Shown here: in pieces, positions 34,991 to 46,984 of the stretch | Numbering within the stretch: position 1 is the stretch's first letter | How the letters are laid out: every line of letters begins with the position of its first letter | Source of the DNA: Cycas panzhihuaensis | Lineage: Eukaryota; Cycadophyta | Assembly (NCBI GenBank): GCA_023213395.1 | Contig: CM041465.1 | Span: forward strand, 133,741,741-133,805,740 | Length of the DNA: 64,000 nucleotides | Direction of reading: 5' to 3' | The notes under the pieces: generated by a model | The model's database searches: none | Told to the model about the DNA's origin: nothing | Seen by the model: only the letters and a program-made list of their open reading frames with translations | Translations under genes and position numbers: made by a program

Positions 34991-36780
34991 ATGATAGAAC
35001 TAAGAGCGATGATGGAACTGCAGGAACTAAGGTCTTTCATCAATGAGAAGGTAGCGGTGGACAGTTTTGGCTCTAGAGACAATTCCAAAGTACCACAAAT
35101 GGAGACAAACAGTATGCCGCCCGACAGTAATTAGGCTCGAAGTTGTCTGGGATGGTTTTGGTATCCATGGTCCAGATTCTAGGGATGTAGCATCTTCGAG
35201 AAGCAGTCAGGAGGCGACAGATATAGTGGAAGTGTAGAGGCCATCACAGCTATCTACTTCAAACTAGGAGAATTTGAAGAGAAAGTTCGATCTCAGATGA
35301 AATGGTAGGTTTAGATCTTGTACCTCAAAAGAACTAAGGCTCTTAGAGAGTAACTAGATTACCTAGGGATCCTTGATCAATTATCTTTCTTTCACAAACA
35401 CTTACCAAGTTTAGTATGGAGAAGGGTTGAGGCTACTCTCATTTAGATTTAGGAGTAGAAGAGGGAAAGACTATGGGACAAAAGACAGCCCCAGAACCCC
35501 ACTGGAAAGGACCTAGGTGAGTCTTTCACTTGGTACATCAATAATCAGTGAGATTCACCAGCTAAATGAGTCTCTTATGTTTTTAATTTCGTTTTCAATA
35601 TAGAGGATACCATAAAGGAACACCCTCATACCTAGACAGTTTGGTCTTTAAATTTGAACTTGATCCACTCATCTCTTAACAGGAAGTCTTACTTAGATTC
35701 TTTAAGCAATGCTAAAGTGTAAACATTTGAGATTAACCCCATTGTACACAATGACAAGATTAGGATCCTAGTGCCCAAGAGGCTATCAAATAAGCTAGAG
35801 AATTATTGGGGAAACAAATTAGTTGGGTGTTTCTCAGGATGTAGACCAAGGGTAGACCCCATTAGGAAATGGGTCAGCGAGCATTGGAAGTTAAAGGGCC
35901 AGGTTGAGGTCATTGCACTCCCCAAGCGGTGTGTTATATTTAAATTTTCTTGTCATGAGGATATGGTTAATGTCCTAAAGTCACCCTAGATGATGGGGAG
36001 GAAGGTTGTTCTAATGGAAAAATAGCATCCAAACTTTGATCTGGTTGAGGGGATTATTAAGTAAATTCCTTTATGGTTACAACTCCCAGGCCTTCCTCTT
36101 CAAGCCTAGGATCTAGATGTCATTAAAGGGATTACGAAGGTCATAGGGCCTCTATTAGCAGTGGACTCTACAATAAAGAATATAAGTAGATTGGTCAATA
36201 CCGGGTTTTGTATCCTAGCTAGAATTGATAAACCCCTCCCTGAGTAGATGATAATAGACATGTATTGATGTAATAGAGAGCAAAGGCTACTGTATGAGCT
36301 TTAAAGCGTGAGGTGCCTAAAATGCAAACGTTTGGGGTATCTTCCCCATAATTGTCCTGGAGGCCTAAAGCCAAGTCGTCTAGGTCCTCTAGATAAGGAG
36401 GTGAAGGAAGGTAAGGTACATGTGATTCCTAAAGAAGGTCTAGAAGAAAAAAACCAAGAGATGAAGGAAGGTGAGGTACAATTAGATCCTAAAGATGACC
36501 TAAAGTAAATTAGGCCTAAAGATTCACAAAACATAGAGGTTCATGGGTTAGATTTCCCAAAGGAGAGGCTAGATCCTATTATATCTAAGATAGGGCGTCG
36601 ATTTAACCTAGATGAAGAAGATTCCTTATTTGAAGAATGGGAGGTTGAAATAAGGGTACCCCTTAGTTCCATACAGCTTCAAATTACTCACATCTAGTAG
36701 GGCGAGAAAGAGAGGCAACACTTTAGATTGATCAAGGGACACAACACACCCTTAAGGATGGGGGGCCACTACAGGGGCCC
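34991..36780 (+). pseudogene. ORF1: LINE ORF1 (DUF4283 and zinc knuckle)
   Basis: A coiled Glu/Leu-rich start (MIELRAMMELQELRSF) is at 34991. The DUF4283 region, about 35680-36260, includes RILVPKRLSNKLENYW, CRPRVDPIRKWVSEHW, VIFKFSCHEDM and LWLQLPGLPLQA. It is followed by VRCLKCKRLGYLPHNCP (36308-36358), a CX2CX4HX4C knuckle in which the His is Tyr. An acidic Lys/Glu repeat tail follows: two units of about 63 bp (36397-36500) with the words EVKEGKV and EMKEGEV. The protein should bind LINE RNA. At least eight stops, mostly TAG at expected Trp or Gln codons. Confidence 0.82.
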
Positions 36781-36806
36781 AAAATAAGAAGTAGAAGATA
36801 ACAATT

Positions 36807-37748
36807 ATGAAACTTGCCTCTTGGAATATTCGGGGCATAAATGCCCTATTTAAATATAGAATGATCAAAGACCTGTGGAGTCAGATGAAGTTGGATATTT
36901 TGTTGATTCAAGAAACTAAATTGATAGCTAAGAATAAGGGAAATGTAAAGAATAAAATTTGGAAAGAAGTAGAGTGAATCACTATGGATGGGGTTAGAGG
37001 CTCTGGGGGATTAAACACCATATGGAACCCTAGGGGCTGGGTGGGTGAGTTTTTCTTCAGTGAGGATCACTTCACATCTAGTTGGCTGACAAGTAAAAAC
37101 TATGATCATAAATGGCTGGTTACTAATATGTGTAGACCTCTGATGCAGGAAGGGAGGAAGCATTTATGGATTAAGATATTAGAGACCCATAAGGATTAGT
37201 TTATGCATGGGTGATTGTTGGTGATTTTAATACAGCCCTATCTCCTGATGAGAAGAAAGGGGGTCAAATAGTATGGACAAAGAGTATGGATGACCTAGGG
37301 GACTTTATGCAAAAGGGCAAGCTGATGGATGTGCCCTTGAGAGGTCACAAGTTTACTTGGTCTAACAAAAGATTGGGTTCTCACCATATCCAGATTAGAC
37401 TAGATAGAGTTATGGTTAATTATGCTTGGGCTAGCCAACATATTAACATCCCCCTCAAAGCCTTGCCAAGAACTGTTTCAGATCATACCTCGTTCTTATT
37501 GGGTTTTGATAAGAACAAAGGTAGATTGAATGCCTTGTTCTACTTTGAGCTTATGTGGACAAGGGACCCAAGCCTCTATGATCTGCTGATGCAATGGTGG
37601 AAGACTCCTATGTCTGGGTGTACGATGTAGAGATTTTCTAAGAAATTGAATTGGGTAAAACATCATATTATAATTTGGAATAAAAATTCCCACGGGGATA
37701 TCTTTGTTCAAAAGGAACAGATTTTGGAAAAACTAAGTGTCCTAGAGG
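36807..37748 (+). pseudogene. ORF2: LINE ORF2, endonuclease part
   Basis: Starts at ATG 36807: MKLASWNIRGINA, with the Asn of the AP-endonuclease fold. It continues with LLIQETKL (catalytic Glu), GSGGLNTIWNP, then after a short frame break VGDFNTALSPDEKKGG (37218-37262; Asp and Asn) and VSDHTSFLLG (37475-37505; catalytic SDH). These are all the diagnostic motifs of the nicking endonuclease used in target-primed reverse transcription. A TAG at 37198, a frame change near 37200 and a TAG at 37628 break it. The sequence stops at the E insertion and resumes at 51875. Confidence 0.86.
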
Positions 37749-37753
37749 AGCAG

Positions 37754-38089
37754 TGTAACATAACCCCACCTTTCCTTAGCATTAGCAAGTGGGAGTCACC
37801 AGCAAGTTAAGGATTAAGGTGTTTATTAAGATGTGTGTATAGACTGCTAAGCCGTCCAATAAGATGTAAGGTCGCTAGGGCCACCAATAGAATCATAAGG
37901 ATGAAGACCCTTACTTGTGTATTTAAAGGGTTGAATCACTTTTAATGTTGTTGAGTATGGTCTCTTGAAAGAGAAATTACTTTAGTACTCATTTTGGTGA
38001 TTCACTATCTGTGATCTGCTTGTGTACTTGCATTATTTTCTGCTAATTTTCACACCTACAAGTCTAGATTTCTAAGAAGGAACAATCTA
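37754..38089 (+). repeat. 5' LTR of gypsy E
   Basis: 336 bp from TGTAACATAACC to CAATCTA (ancestral CCA end). Contains GTATTTAAAGG near 37918, a possible TATA region. Confidence 0.9.
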
Positions 38090-38091
38090 AG

Positions 38092-38104
38092 TGGTATCAG
38101 AGCT
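38092..38104 (+). other. Primer-binding site of gypsy E
   Basis: TGGTATCAGAGCT, a perfect 12-base tRNA-Met complement two bases after the LTR. Confidence 0.92.
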
Positions 38105-38381
38105 ACGTTCGTGATTGTGGGAAGCTACCCGAAAAAGTATAATTTTTTTTTCTATATGATTGAGTACTCTCTCTACCTAGGTAGAGATTAAGGAAAGACC
38201 TTCACTCAGTACTCTCTCTAAGGAGATTGAGGAATGGTAGTAGGACAGATTAGAGGTCGCGAAGTGAAGAGAAATTTCTTCCTTTAGGTAACACAAGTAA
38301 TTTATTTCTTTTACTTTCAATTCAATTTTTAGCTTTCTTTTTCTACATTGAGTTATATTCCAAGGGTAGATAACACCATTG
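38105..38381 (+). other. Leader of gypsy E, part before C2
   Basis: Non-coding. It contains two copies of the word ACTCTCTCTA (38164 and 38212) and ends with CATTG, the left target duplication of C2. Confidence 0.6.
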
Positions 38382-38693
38382 TGAAGGAAGGATGGATCTA
38401 GGAGATAAATCACTCACATGCACATAATGGCAATGGAGAATAAAAAAGAAGATGAAATAAGATATGAGAGTAAGCTTGGAGGTGAGAATGAATAATGACT
38501 CCCTCCTTGAGATTTTACCTTTTATTATTGAGGGTGAGCATTAGGGTTAGGATTTTTTCCCCTAATGACATGAACCCAAAATTACATTTAAATGCACATA
38601 AAGTATATTTCATTAAGAGACTAATGCTAATAATATATCATAAGGTCACATAATTAATCTACATAAATGACCTTGATATATTAACCTCTTTCA
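38382..38693 (-). repeat. 3' LTR of copia C2
   Basis: TGAAGGAAGG to CTCTTTCA on the plus strand; the inner side has TCCCGCCCTT, the complement of the polypurine tract. Confidence 0.92.
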
Positions 38694-39189
38694 ATCCCGC
38701 CCTTAATGGTGGAAGGTCATTTTCAGAAAATCTATTCTATGAGGTCTTCATTTGAGCCTCATTATTACATTAAAATTCTAAATGACACTTTTGTGGGAAA
38801 ACCCTCATGGGGAATAAAAAACCACGAACATTCTAAGATCTATAACCGCTCTTATAAATCAAAATGGCTAAGGTAGCTCTTTGATATAGCCTGATAGCCA
38901 AGTAGCTTAAATGTACAACTTAATTTGCTAAGTCTCCATATAATGTTTGGTCATCCCCTATGCCCTTTTGGGTTTTCATAGGTTCTGATTTTCTAAAACA
39001 AGTACAACCCTTATCCTTTTGTGCCTACATGGGGTTTTCACAAAGAGGATAGAGTAGAGACTTACTCTTATTCTACCGTGCCCACAAGGGGTTCTCATGA
39101 AGAGAATAGAGCATGATGATCCTGTTGCCATCTTCTTTGATCAATCGAAGATGGAGGCCCTAAGGCCAAGCTACTTTCGAAACTATTCA

Positions 39190-40779
39190 AACTTCATCCT
39201 TTATAGCGGTTTGGTGAAGATATCGGCCACTTGATCTGCTGTGGGACAATAATCTAATTGAATTGTGCCGTCATGAACAAGTTCCCTAATCCTGTAGACT
39301 TTCGTACTTATGTGTTTGGTACGATTATGAAATATAAGATTTTTCACCATGCAGATTGCTAATTGATTATCCACATGAAGACTTGTAGGACTTGTTTGGG
39401 TGATATTCAATATTTCCAATAATTTTCTCAGCCATATCACCTCTTTACTGGTCTCAGAAGCAACAATGTATTTAGCTTCGGTAGTTGAATCGCAAATATC
39501 TTCTGCCGTCTGGATCTCCATGATATTGGTGCTGTTCCAAGAAGCATTACATACCCAGACGTAGATCTTCCTATATCTTTATCTCCTACAAAGTCTGAGT
39601 CTATGCATGTAGAAAGCTCTAATTCATTATTAGGTTGATGCAACATACCAAATTTGTTGGTCGTCTTAAGGCATCTCAACACTTTCGTCTCTTGTCACAA
39701 TGATTTTGCTTAGGATTTGTCATGTAACAGTAAGAATCTTGTGAGTGTATAATATCTAGCCTTGTATTGGTAGTGTAGATGAGACTACCTACAAGTTTCC
39801 TATAGAGTGTTGTGTCTGCCTCCCTAGTGTCATCTTCAGCTGAGAGTTTGGTGTTAGGATCCATAAGTAACATCACTGGTCGAGCATCTTCTAACTGAAA
39901 CTTAGTTAGAAGATCGTTGATATATTTTTCTTAGGAGAGGAAAATTTTTCTATTCTTTTGTATTACTTCAATTCCTAAGTAATATTTCATCAAACCAAGG
40001 TCAGATAATTTAAACGTTTTGCAAAGGTCCTTTTTCAGCTAGCTTATTGCCTATTCACTATTACCCATTACTAGCATGTCATCCACAAAGATTATGAGAT
40101 ATGTGACTTTATCCTTGTAGTGCTTGATGAACAACGTTGTATCAATATCTTGATAGTCACAAACCTCGTATCCAAGTTGCCTCACCCTTTCAGACAACTT
40201 GGCAAACCAAGCGCGAGGGGTTTGTTTAAGGCCATACAAGGACTTTTTGAGCTTGTAAACCTTATGCTCTTGACCTTCGATCTCATATCCTTCTGGCTGA
40301 GCCATGTAAATTTCTTCTTCAAGATCTCCATTGAGAAATGCGGTCTTAATATCGAGTTGGTAGATTTTCCAACCTTGTTGAGCAACTAAGGCCACAAGAG
40401 TTCTAATTATAGGCCACTTGTTTGTAGGTACAAAGACTTCAGTGTAGTCAATGCCTTCTCTTTGTGTAAATCCTTTAGCTACCAACCTCGCCTTGTGTTT
40501 TTTAAGGGTGCCATCTAATCTATATTTGTTTTTGAACACCCATTTATTTTGAACTACCTTTCTGCCAAGTGGTAGATCAACGAGCTCCCATGTACCATTC
40601 TTGATAAGAGATTGGTACTCTTCGTTCATGGCGTTTCTCCAAGTTGTATGCTTTATAGCCTCTTGGTATATTAAGGGCTCTTCATTAAGAGTAAGGTGCA
40701 ATTCTAATGGTTCAAGCTCAATATATAATGATTCCTGCATCCTTGCTCTATGGGCATTTCGAGTGCCGGTTTTGCCCAT
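39190..40779 (-). pseudogene. pol: Copia C2 reverse transcriptase and RNase H, nearly intact
   Basis: The open frame 40779-40051 covers the RT palm: WRNAMNEEYQSLIKNGTWEL, NKWVFKNKYRLDG, KARLVAKGFTQREGIDY, QLDIKTAFLNGDLEEEIYM, KLKKSLYGLKQTPRAW and YLIIFVDDMLVMGNSE with the catalytic FVDD. After one stop and a frame change come DLGLMKYYLGIEV and the RNase H part: SDFVGDKDIGRSTSGY (about 39600), TTEAKYIVASETSKEV (39480-39430), HVDNQLAI and RTKHI. It ends DQVADIFTKPL at 39201. Copia RT makes the cDNA and RNase H removes the RNA strand. Confidence 0.92.
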
Positions 40780-42640
40780 CTCATCTGGTCGTATGTCCTT
40801 ATTGAGCTAGCGGGCTTCTCGAGATCCTCGAGTTGGGAATGATGTCCTCATTTCCCCAACTTCTTAGTTCTAATCATGTTCATTAAAATGATTATTTTGT
40901 GAGGAGGATGTTGATGTGCTTGAGGAAGATGGTCCTTCTACCACTGTTTTGCCTTTGCTAATTAAAGGTGGAGAGGATGGTTCTTCTGTAATGCCTTTGT
41001 CTTTGTCAACTCCGTTATCTTCAAAAGATGGTGCTGGATGTACACTCATTTGTTCAGAGTCATAACTTGTATCCTCTAAGGCTCTATTGTCAGCTTCTAA
41101 TATTTAGAGTAATTTATGTACATGCCCCAAATTTTAGAATCTAAACATCATACTTGATAACATTATTGTAATGATGTGAGGGTACTATGGAGTCTAATTT
41201 AAGTAATTGATCCTCTGTCTCTGCAAAAATAACATCTCTGGTAATGATGATTTTTTATTGTGAAGGTATAAAGACCTTATACCCTTTCTTATCCATATGG
41301 TATCCAACAAAGATGCCTTTAAGTACCCTTGGCTGGAGTTTATTTCGATCTGCATCCAGAATATGGGCATAGTATATAGAGCCAAAAATTCTAAAGTAGT
41401 AAACAATGGGGGCTTGTCTTAACCACTTTTCAATAGGTGATTGCACTTCCTTTGATGGGCTAACAGCATTGATACAATAAATAGCTATCCAGATTACTTC
41501 AGCCCATAGATAAGCAGGTACATTTTTATATATTAACATAGCACGAGCCATGTTCATGATTATCCTGTTCATACACTCGGCAACTCCATTTTACTGTGGG
41601 GCACATACTACTGTTATTTGATGCTTGATGCCATTGTCTCGAAGGTAGCTTTCAAACTCATGTGAGGTATATTCACCACCATTATCAGTTCGAAGACATT
41701 TGAGTTGATAACCTAACTCTTTTTCAGTGAGGGCTTTGAATTCCTTGAATATACTGAATGCTTCATCTTTCTTGTGTAGAAAAGCTACCCATACTTTTCT
41801 AGTAAAATCATCAATGAAAGATATGTAATATAGCTTGCCTTTTAGTGAAAGAATGGGCACTAGCCGGCATAAATTAGAGTATACCAATTGTAATGGATGG
41901 CTCGATTTCCACTAACTTTTGGGAAAGGGTTGTTGATGAGATTTGGCAATGATATAAGCTTCACATTTAAAGGGCTTAGAGGAAAACTTTGGAAGGTTTA
42001 GAAGAGTATTAGAAAGATCTCTAAGTCTATCAATGTGAACATAGCCCATACGAGTATGCCGAAGAGCTTCTAGTGACAATGTTGGATGGGTCAAGATGGA
42101 ATTAAATGTAAATTCTTCATCGGCACAAGGAATTTGGGCATAATGGGCTTCATAAAATGAAGAGCCATTCAGTCGAAAGAGTTTTCCAGAGAGATGTCCA
42201 GTCAAAACCATCTAATTAGTTGGAGGGTGAATGACCTTAAGAGTCTGGTCAATTGTGGTTACACTCAGATCAAATCCATGAGAAACAAGTGTGGATAAAG
42301 AGAGTAGGTTTTGTTTGAGATTAGGTATGTATAAGACATCAAGCAATGTAAAATCTTCTAAGCTTGGGAGTTTTAGGCGAATGTTGCCAATTCCTTCAAC
42401 AGGTTGTTGTGATTTATTAGCCATGTGAACAACTCCATGAACATTTGAGTCAAATGTTTGATATAGACTACGATTGCATGTCATATGTTAAGTTGCTCTT
42501 ATGTCCGTGATCCACTATCCATCGATTGAAGCCACACTATTAGCAATTCTAATAGGGCTTGACATTAGTGAAGGGAATTCATAAGTGATATATCCACACC
42601 GAGCTTCAAAGTATCTCTTTAGTTGGTCAATGGCATTTGA
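40780..42640 (-). pseudogene. pol: Copia C2 protease and integrase, slightly decayed
   Basis: The protease tail region (42484-42212) contains VHMANKSQQPVEGIGN and VLYIPNLKQNLLSLS. The pre-integrase block (42211-41912) contains ALRHTRMGYVHIDRLRDLS, where the zinc His/Trp are partly changed. The integrase (41887-41255) contains YYISFIDDFTRKVWVAFLHK (first Asp), CLRTDNGGEYTSHEF (second Asp), QNGVAE with the Glu after a stop, and a KGYKVF end. The linker to RT (41250-40780) is Ser/Glu-rich. Four stops in total. Confidence 0.9.
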
Positions 42641-43714
42641 TGTTGAAGATCCCTCAATTCTTTGAATGTGTGTTTATACAAAACCTGCAACACTAAAGGA
42701 TTCTTCACAAGTTTCTTCAAGATTGTGAGCTTCACGTTTTGGTTAGAGCTTGGCCAACTTATAAGTGGCAGTTCTGTAATCTTTTGCTAAGTGTCCTTTA
42801 CGGTTATACTAATCATACATAACGGTTTGATTACTAGTCCCTGAAGAAGTACTGGTTTGGCCTGACTGTTTTGCTCTTTGTTGAGGTGGCCCTTAGCCAT
42901 GAAACTATCGAGGTTGTAATTGAGGGTTTGATTGACCTTGTGGATGATTTCCCATATTTCTTCCTCTTCCTCTTGCTCAATTATTTCCTTTGCCACAGGA
43001 GGGACCTTAATTTTTTGTATAGCAAACTTCTTCTTCTATCTCAAAGGCTGCACCTGGAAGAGAGTCAGAGGCTATAAAGTTTGTATCAAAGGTCTTATCA
43101 AATTCTATAAACTTCTTGGTAAGTGCTTCAAAGTTGAGTGTCTTCAATATTCCACTAGATTGAAGACTTCCAAGCAAGTTTTTATAATCAGAGACATGTA
43201 AACATGACTAGATCAAAAATACCCAAGTGATGCATTGGGTCTTAAAGTCTTTGTCAATTGCCTGTTTGATTGGTCAAAGGAGATTTACTGTCTCATGAGC
43301 TCGTCCCTTCTGCATTTTTAATTTATTCATTTTCAAAACAAGATGAACAAATTCTAAATTTGACTTTGTATCAAAGTTCTTTCTAAGAACTTTTAGGGTC
43401 TTCCAGGCTGTACAATGTTCCTCTTCATTTATCAAGTTGTGTAAGGAGTGATCAATGACCAACAAAATTCCTACATGAATATTTTCATCATCTATCACCC
43501 ATTGTAGTTTAGCTGCAACATCTGTAGGAGCTATTGGGGCAGATCCACTCAAAGTAGCTGTTGTAGCCATTGCTGGTGTGCTGGGTGTAGGCTACAAGTG
43601 GGCTCTCCAAAGGCCTTCATACTTTGTAGCATTTTTAATTCCAGTGTACCATATATCCCAATTTTCTTTGTCTTTCAATATGCAGTTAACATTTTGCTTG
43701 AATTGAGATGACAT
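42641..43714 (-). pseudogene. gag: Copia C2 gag
   Basis: Start at 43714 (MSSQFKQNVNCILKDKENWD). The capsid-like core includes AKLQWVIDDENIHVGILLVI, KNFDTKSNLEFVHLVLKMNK and TKKFIEFDKTFDTNFIASDS. A Gly/Arg/Gln-rich nucleocapsid-like segment (42996-42860) precedes a zinc-knuckle-like KGHLAKDY near 42790. Two or three stops. Confidence 0.88.
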
Positions 43715-45688
43715 GGTGATGATGAAGAAGTAGAAGAGATGATAGAAGTATGTGCCACTGACACATATAGCTAATACACTTGGTGCAGTAAGGATGTAGA
43801 AATGATTATTATGATGAGAAGAAAACAATGATTAACTATTTTTCAACAATTATATAAAAAAAAATGAATATAAATAATGATGCAAGAATAAGGCCTAATG
43901 TAGAGCTAGCAAAGAGTGGTGATGTGTCATGCCACTAACCTCTCACTTATGTCCAAATATAGGTGAGGTTTCGATGCCTAAGGCTTCTAGTATACGATTA
44001 GGGCCTCCACCCGTGATACCCGCCCTTGCACTTGGTGATGAAATCCAAGTCATAGTGGAGCCCAAGTACTCCTAGTTCTCACCTAGTTCACCAATGAGCA
44101 GATATATACCTCCTCTGAAGAGTCAAACGGTATTGCGTATCCCACAGCTATGATGGATATTGGACTAGGTTAATTTTAATCTTGCATTAAGGTTTCTAGT
44201 TTTCTCGAGTGGTTATCAGGATTATCCCTTATTGGAGGCCGTAGGTATGGCTAACTTGACCTTCTACCACTATTCCGGTTAAGACTAGACCCGGTATAAA
44301 ACTCACACCTTCCTTAAGGCTTAAACTTCAACCAACCTTAGTCTATTTCAACCAAGGCAAGTGTGCGCACAAGTCAAGAACTAGTGGTATAGATTGTACG
44401 GATGAGATTCCTTTTAGGAATAGTGTAAGATGTTTCCGTATAATTGAAATAGAAACTTGCCAAATGTGCTTGCTTACTTTTCGTGCTTGCTTTATTGTCG
44501 TTACTACTTTTGTGATACTTTATTATTATTGCTGCTTTTGTGATGCTTTATTGTTGTTACTGCCGTTATGATGCTTTATGCTATGTGTGTAAATAGAAAA
44601 GCATGCTAGACTTAGTAGGGGAACCAGATGTTGCTTCCGATCCAAGGTTTCCCTTGCTTTAGTACAATGTTTCCAAATATGATTTTGGAAGTTTTAATAT
44701 AAAATCCATAATGGGCTAAAAAGCAGATCAACTTGCCACTAAAATGATGATTTTTCTAAATCTACATGCATGCTATTTTGCCCTATTTTGTGATTTTTTC
44801 ACAAAATTTATAAATAATGATAAATGGACAAATTTTTAGAAATTATAAATATGAAGGCCTAAATGATGAAATCTAAATTTATGACAGAAGGAAAAAGTGT
44901 TCATAATATCGTTTCTGATATATTTATGAAGTCAGATTTTAGAAAAGGCACAAAAATGTTTCTACCCGAAAAAGCATCAAAGTAAAATCATGCCAGATCA
45001 ATTGTCTCAGAATATAGACTTCAATATCTCAAAAGTTACATTTTTATATGTACATTAACTTCCCTTCTTTACCATCTATAAAATCTACCAAAAAATTGCC
45101 CAAAATGCCCTGCAAGGTCCTTTGTGGGGTTGAGTAGGCAAAATCAGCAACCGTGAGAAAAATGCATAGATCTCATTAACCAGTGGATGAAATTTGATGA
45201 GATTTATCTTAAAATGACATTAAGACATAAATGTATTAGATCCCTTAATAAAACTTTTAGATCTTCATCTTATAATTGAAGGATTTCATTAGGAAAAGTG
45301 CTTTAAATCACTTATCCACAAAATTTACCCTTTTTTTCATAGCTAAAACATGTTGTTTTAGGCTAAATTTGAAGTTGCTCTAGAAGACAAAAATGCTTCT
45401 CTAGTGAATGCCAAATTTCATCAAATTTTGAGATGGTTGAATTTTTATGAAAATTGGGTCTTTAATGCTTCCGGGACTATTCCGGCAGCTGAATGGTTTA
45501 AAAAACCTGTGTTCTTCACCTCTAAATTTCTGCACACATGTACAAAGTAGCAACATACAAAATACTATAATTTTAAGCTCTCAAAATATTAAAAAATAAT
45601 GAATGCACTCTCAATACTTCACATTGAAGGTGAAGGAGAGGCAAAATGACTCCATGCAAGTGGACTGGAGTGAATAGACCCCCTTCTA
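43715..45688 (-). other. Leader of copia C2
   Basis: About 2 kb, non-coding, alignable with the C1 leader over its length. It contains a minisatellite at 44486-44590. Confidence 0.65.
44486..44590. repeat. Minisatellite in C2 leader
   Basis: About three imperfect copies of a 33-38 bp unit built on TGCTTTATTGTTGTTACTGC and TTTTGTGATG. The aligned place in C1 (23956-24005) has a single copy. Confidence 0.8.
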
Positions 45689-45700
45689 GCTCTGATATCA
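45689..45700 (-). other. Primer-binding site of copia C2
   Basis: Minus-strand TGATATCAGAGC, 11/12 to the tRNA-Met complement, two bases inside the LTR. Confidence 0.88.
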
Positions 45701-45702
45701 CA

Positions 45703-46013
45703 TGAAGGAAGGATGGATCTAGGAGATAAATCACTCACATGCACACAATGGCAATGGAGAATGAAAAGAAGATGAAATAAGACATCAGAGTAAGCTTGGA
45801 GGTGAGAATGAATAATAACTCCCTCCTTAAGATTTCACCTTTTATTATTGAGGGTGAGTATTAGGGTTAGGATTTTTTCGCCTAAAGACATGAACCCGGA
45901 ATTACATCTAAATGTACATAAAGTACATTTCATTAAGAGACTAATGCTAATAATATATCCTAAGGTCACATAATTAATCTACACAAATGACCTTGATATA
46001 TTAACCTTTTTCA
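45703..46013 (-). repeat. 5' LTR of copia C2
   Basis: TGAAGGAAGG to CTTTTTCA; aligns with 38382-38693. Confidence 0.92.
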
Positions 46014-46984
46014 CGTTGGGTGGCTACCCTTTGTTTCCCCTCCCACCTCTCCTTCCCAAGTAGATAACACCGCTGGGTGACTACTTAAGTAGTTAGGTAG
46101 AGACCCTGTGCCAGGGGTCTTTAAATATCACAGGGATCTGTCATTCTAGCTAAGTGCATTGTGGCTTTTATGCCTTTTACTCCTGAACCAAGCCCTAGAC
46201 AGAACTTAGCTATGGAAGCGTACCTCCACATACCTTTGGGTATATAGGAGGACCCCTTTAAGATCCTAAAACCCTTCCTAGTACAGGTAAACTATTGGCC
46301 GCTGAAGTCTTGCAGTGTAGTGGTTAGTGGTTAGTGCCACAAAGTTACCTACCCTAAACTTCTGCATTAGAAGTTTATTGGTAGGCCTATAAGACTAAGC
46401 ACACCTCATCTTTCAGTGGGTAGGACACAACTAATTATTCCCACCCTGCCTCCCCTACCTCAATCTTAATTAAGATCACAAGTCACTTACTGAATTCAAA
46501 ACTGATCAGAACAGTCAAGCTTCCAAGGCTATAAAAAAGAAAAAAAAAAAAAAAAAAAGAAAAGAAAAAAATTCCACTTAGCCATTACTCATAGTGCAAA
46601 AAGGAAAAAGAAAAATTACACTTATAACTTATATACCTTAATTTGATCAGCATATTGTGAGGGTCATTTTGTACTAGGTTAGTTTATACCCCAAAATTTC
46701 ACTCTTTTTTGTACCCAGGCCACTGGTGGGCCCCACCACTTTAAATTCACCTTAAAACTCATACACTCTATTTTGATGAGTTTTTTGTGCTCTTTCTAGT
46801 GAGCCAAATATTTTGCTTATGTAATTTGGGTTCAATAGGCTATAGACACCCCACATCCCCTTATTTCCCCTTCTTTTCCCTATAATAACTCCCTATTCTT
46901 ATATCTCATTCTTTCTTGCTCTATTCCATTTCGTTTATTTCTCTTCTCTCTACTTGTTCCCGCTTCTTTAATCCCTTTCTTTAG
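46014..46984 (+). other. Leader of gypsy E, part after C2, with hairpin and A-rich tract
   Basis: The hairpin GACCCTGTGCCAGGGGTC at 46102-46119 pairs GACCC(T)G with C(A)GGGGTC. It is followed by a stretch alignable with the G1 leader, including CTCCACATAC and TATAGGAGGACCCC. An A-rich tract lies at 46533-46571. GTAATTTGGG and CT-rich sequence follow before gag. Confidence 0.62.

Larger units (their letters stand above)
38382..46013 (-). mobile_element. Copia element C2 (family C), innermost member of the nest
   Basis: 3' LTR 38382-38693, polypurine tract, RNase H to gag (39190-43714), leader, PBS 45689-45700 and 5' LTR 45703-46013. The target duplication is CATTG (38377-38381) and CGTTG (46014-46018), one transition apart at a CpG. 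By hand count the LTRs differ at about 20 of 312 sites, the least diverged pair in the nest. It also has the longest open frames (242 residues in the RT). Both agree with it being the last arrival. Confidence 0.92.
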
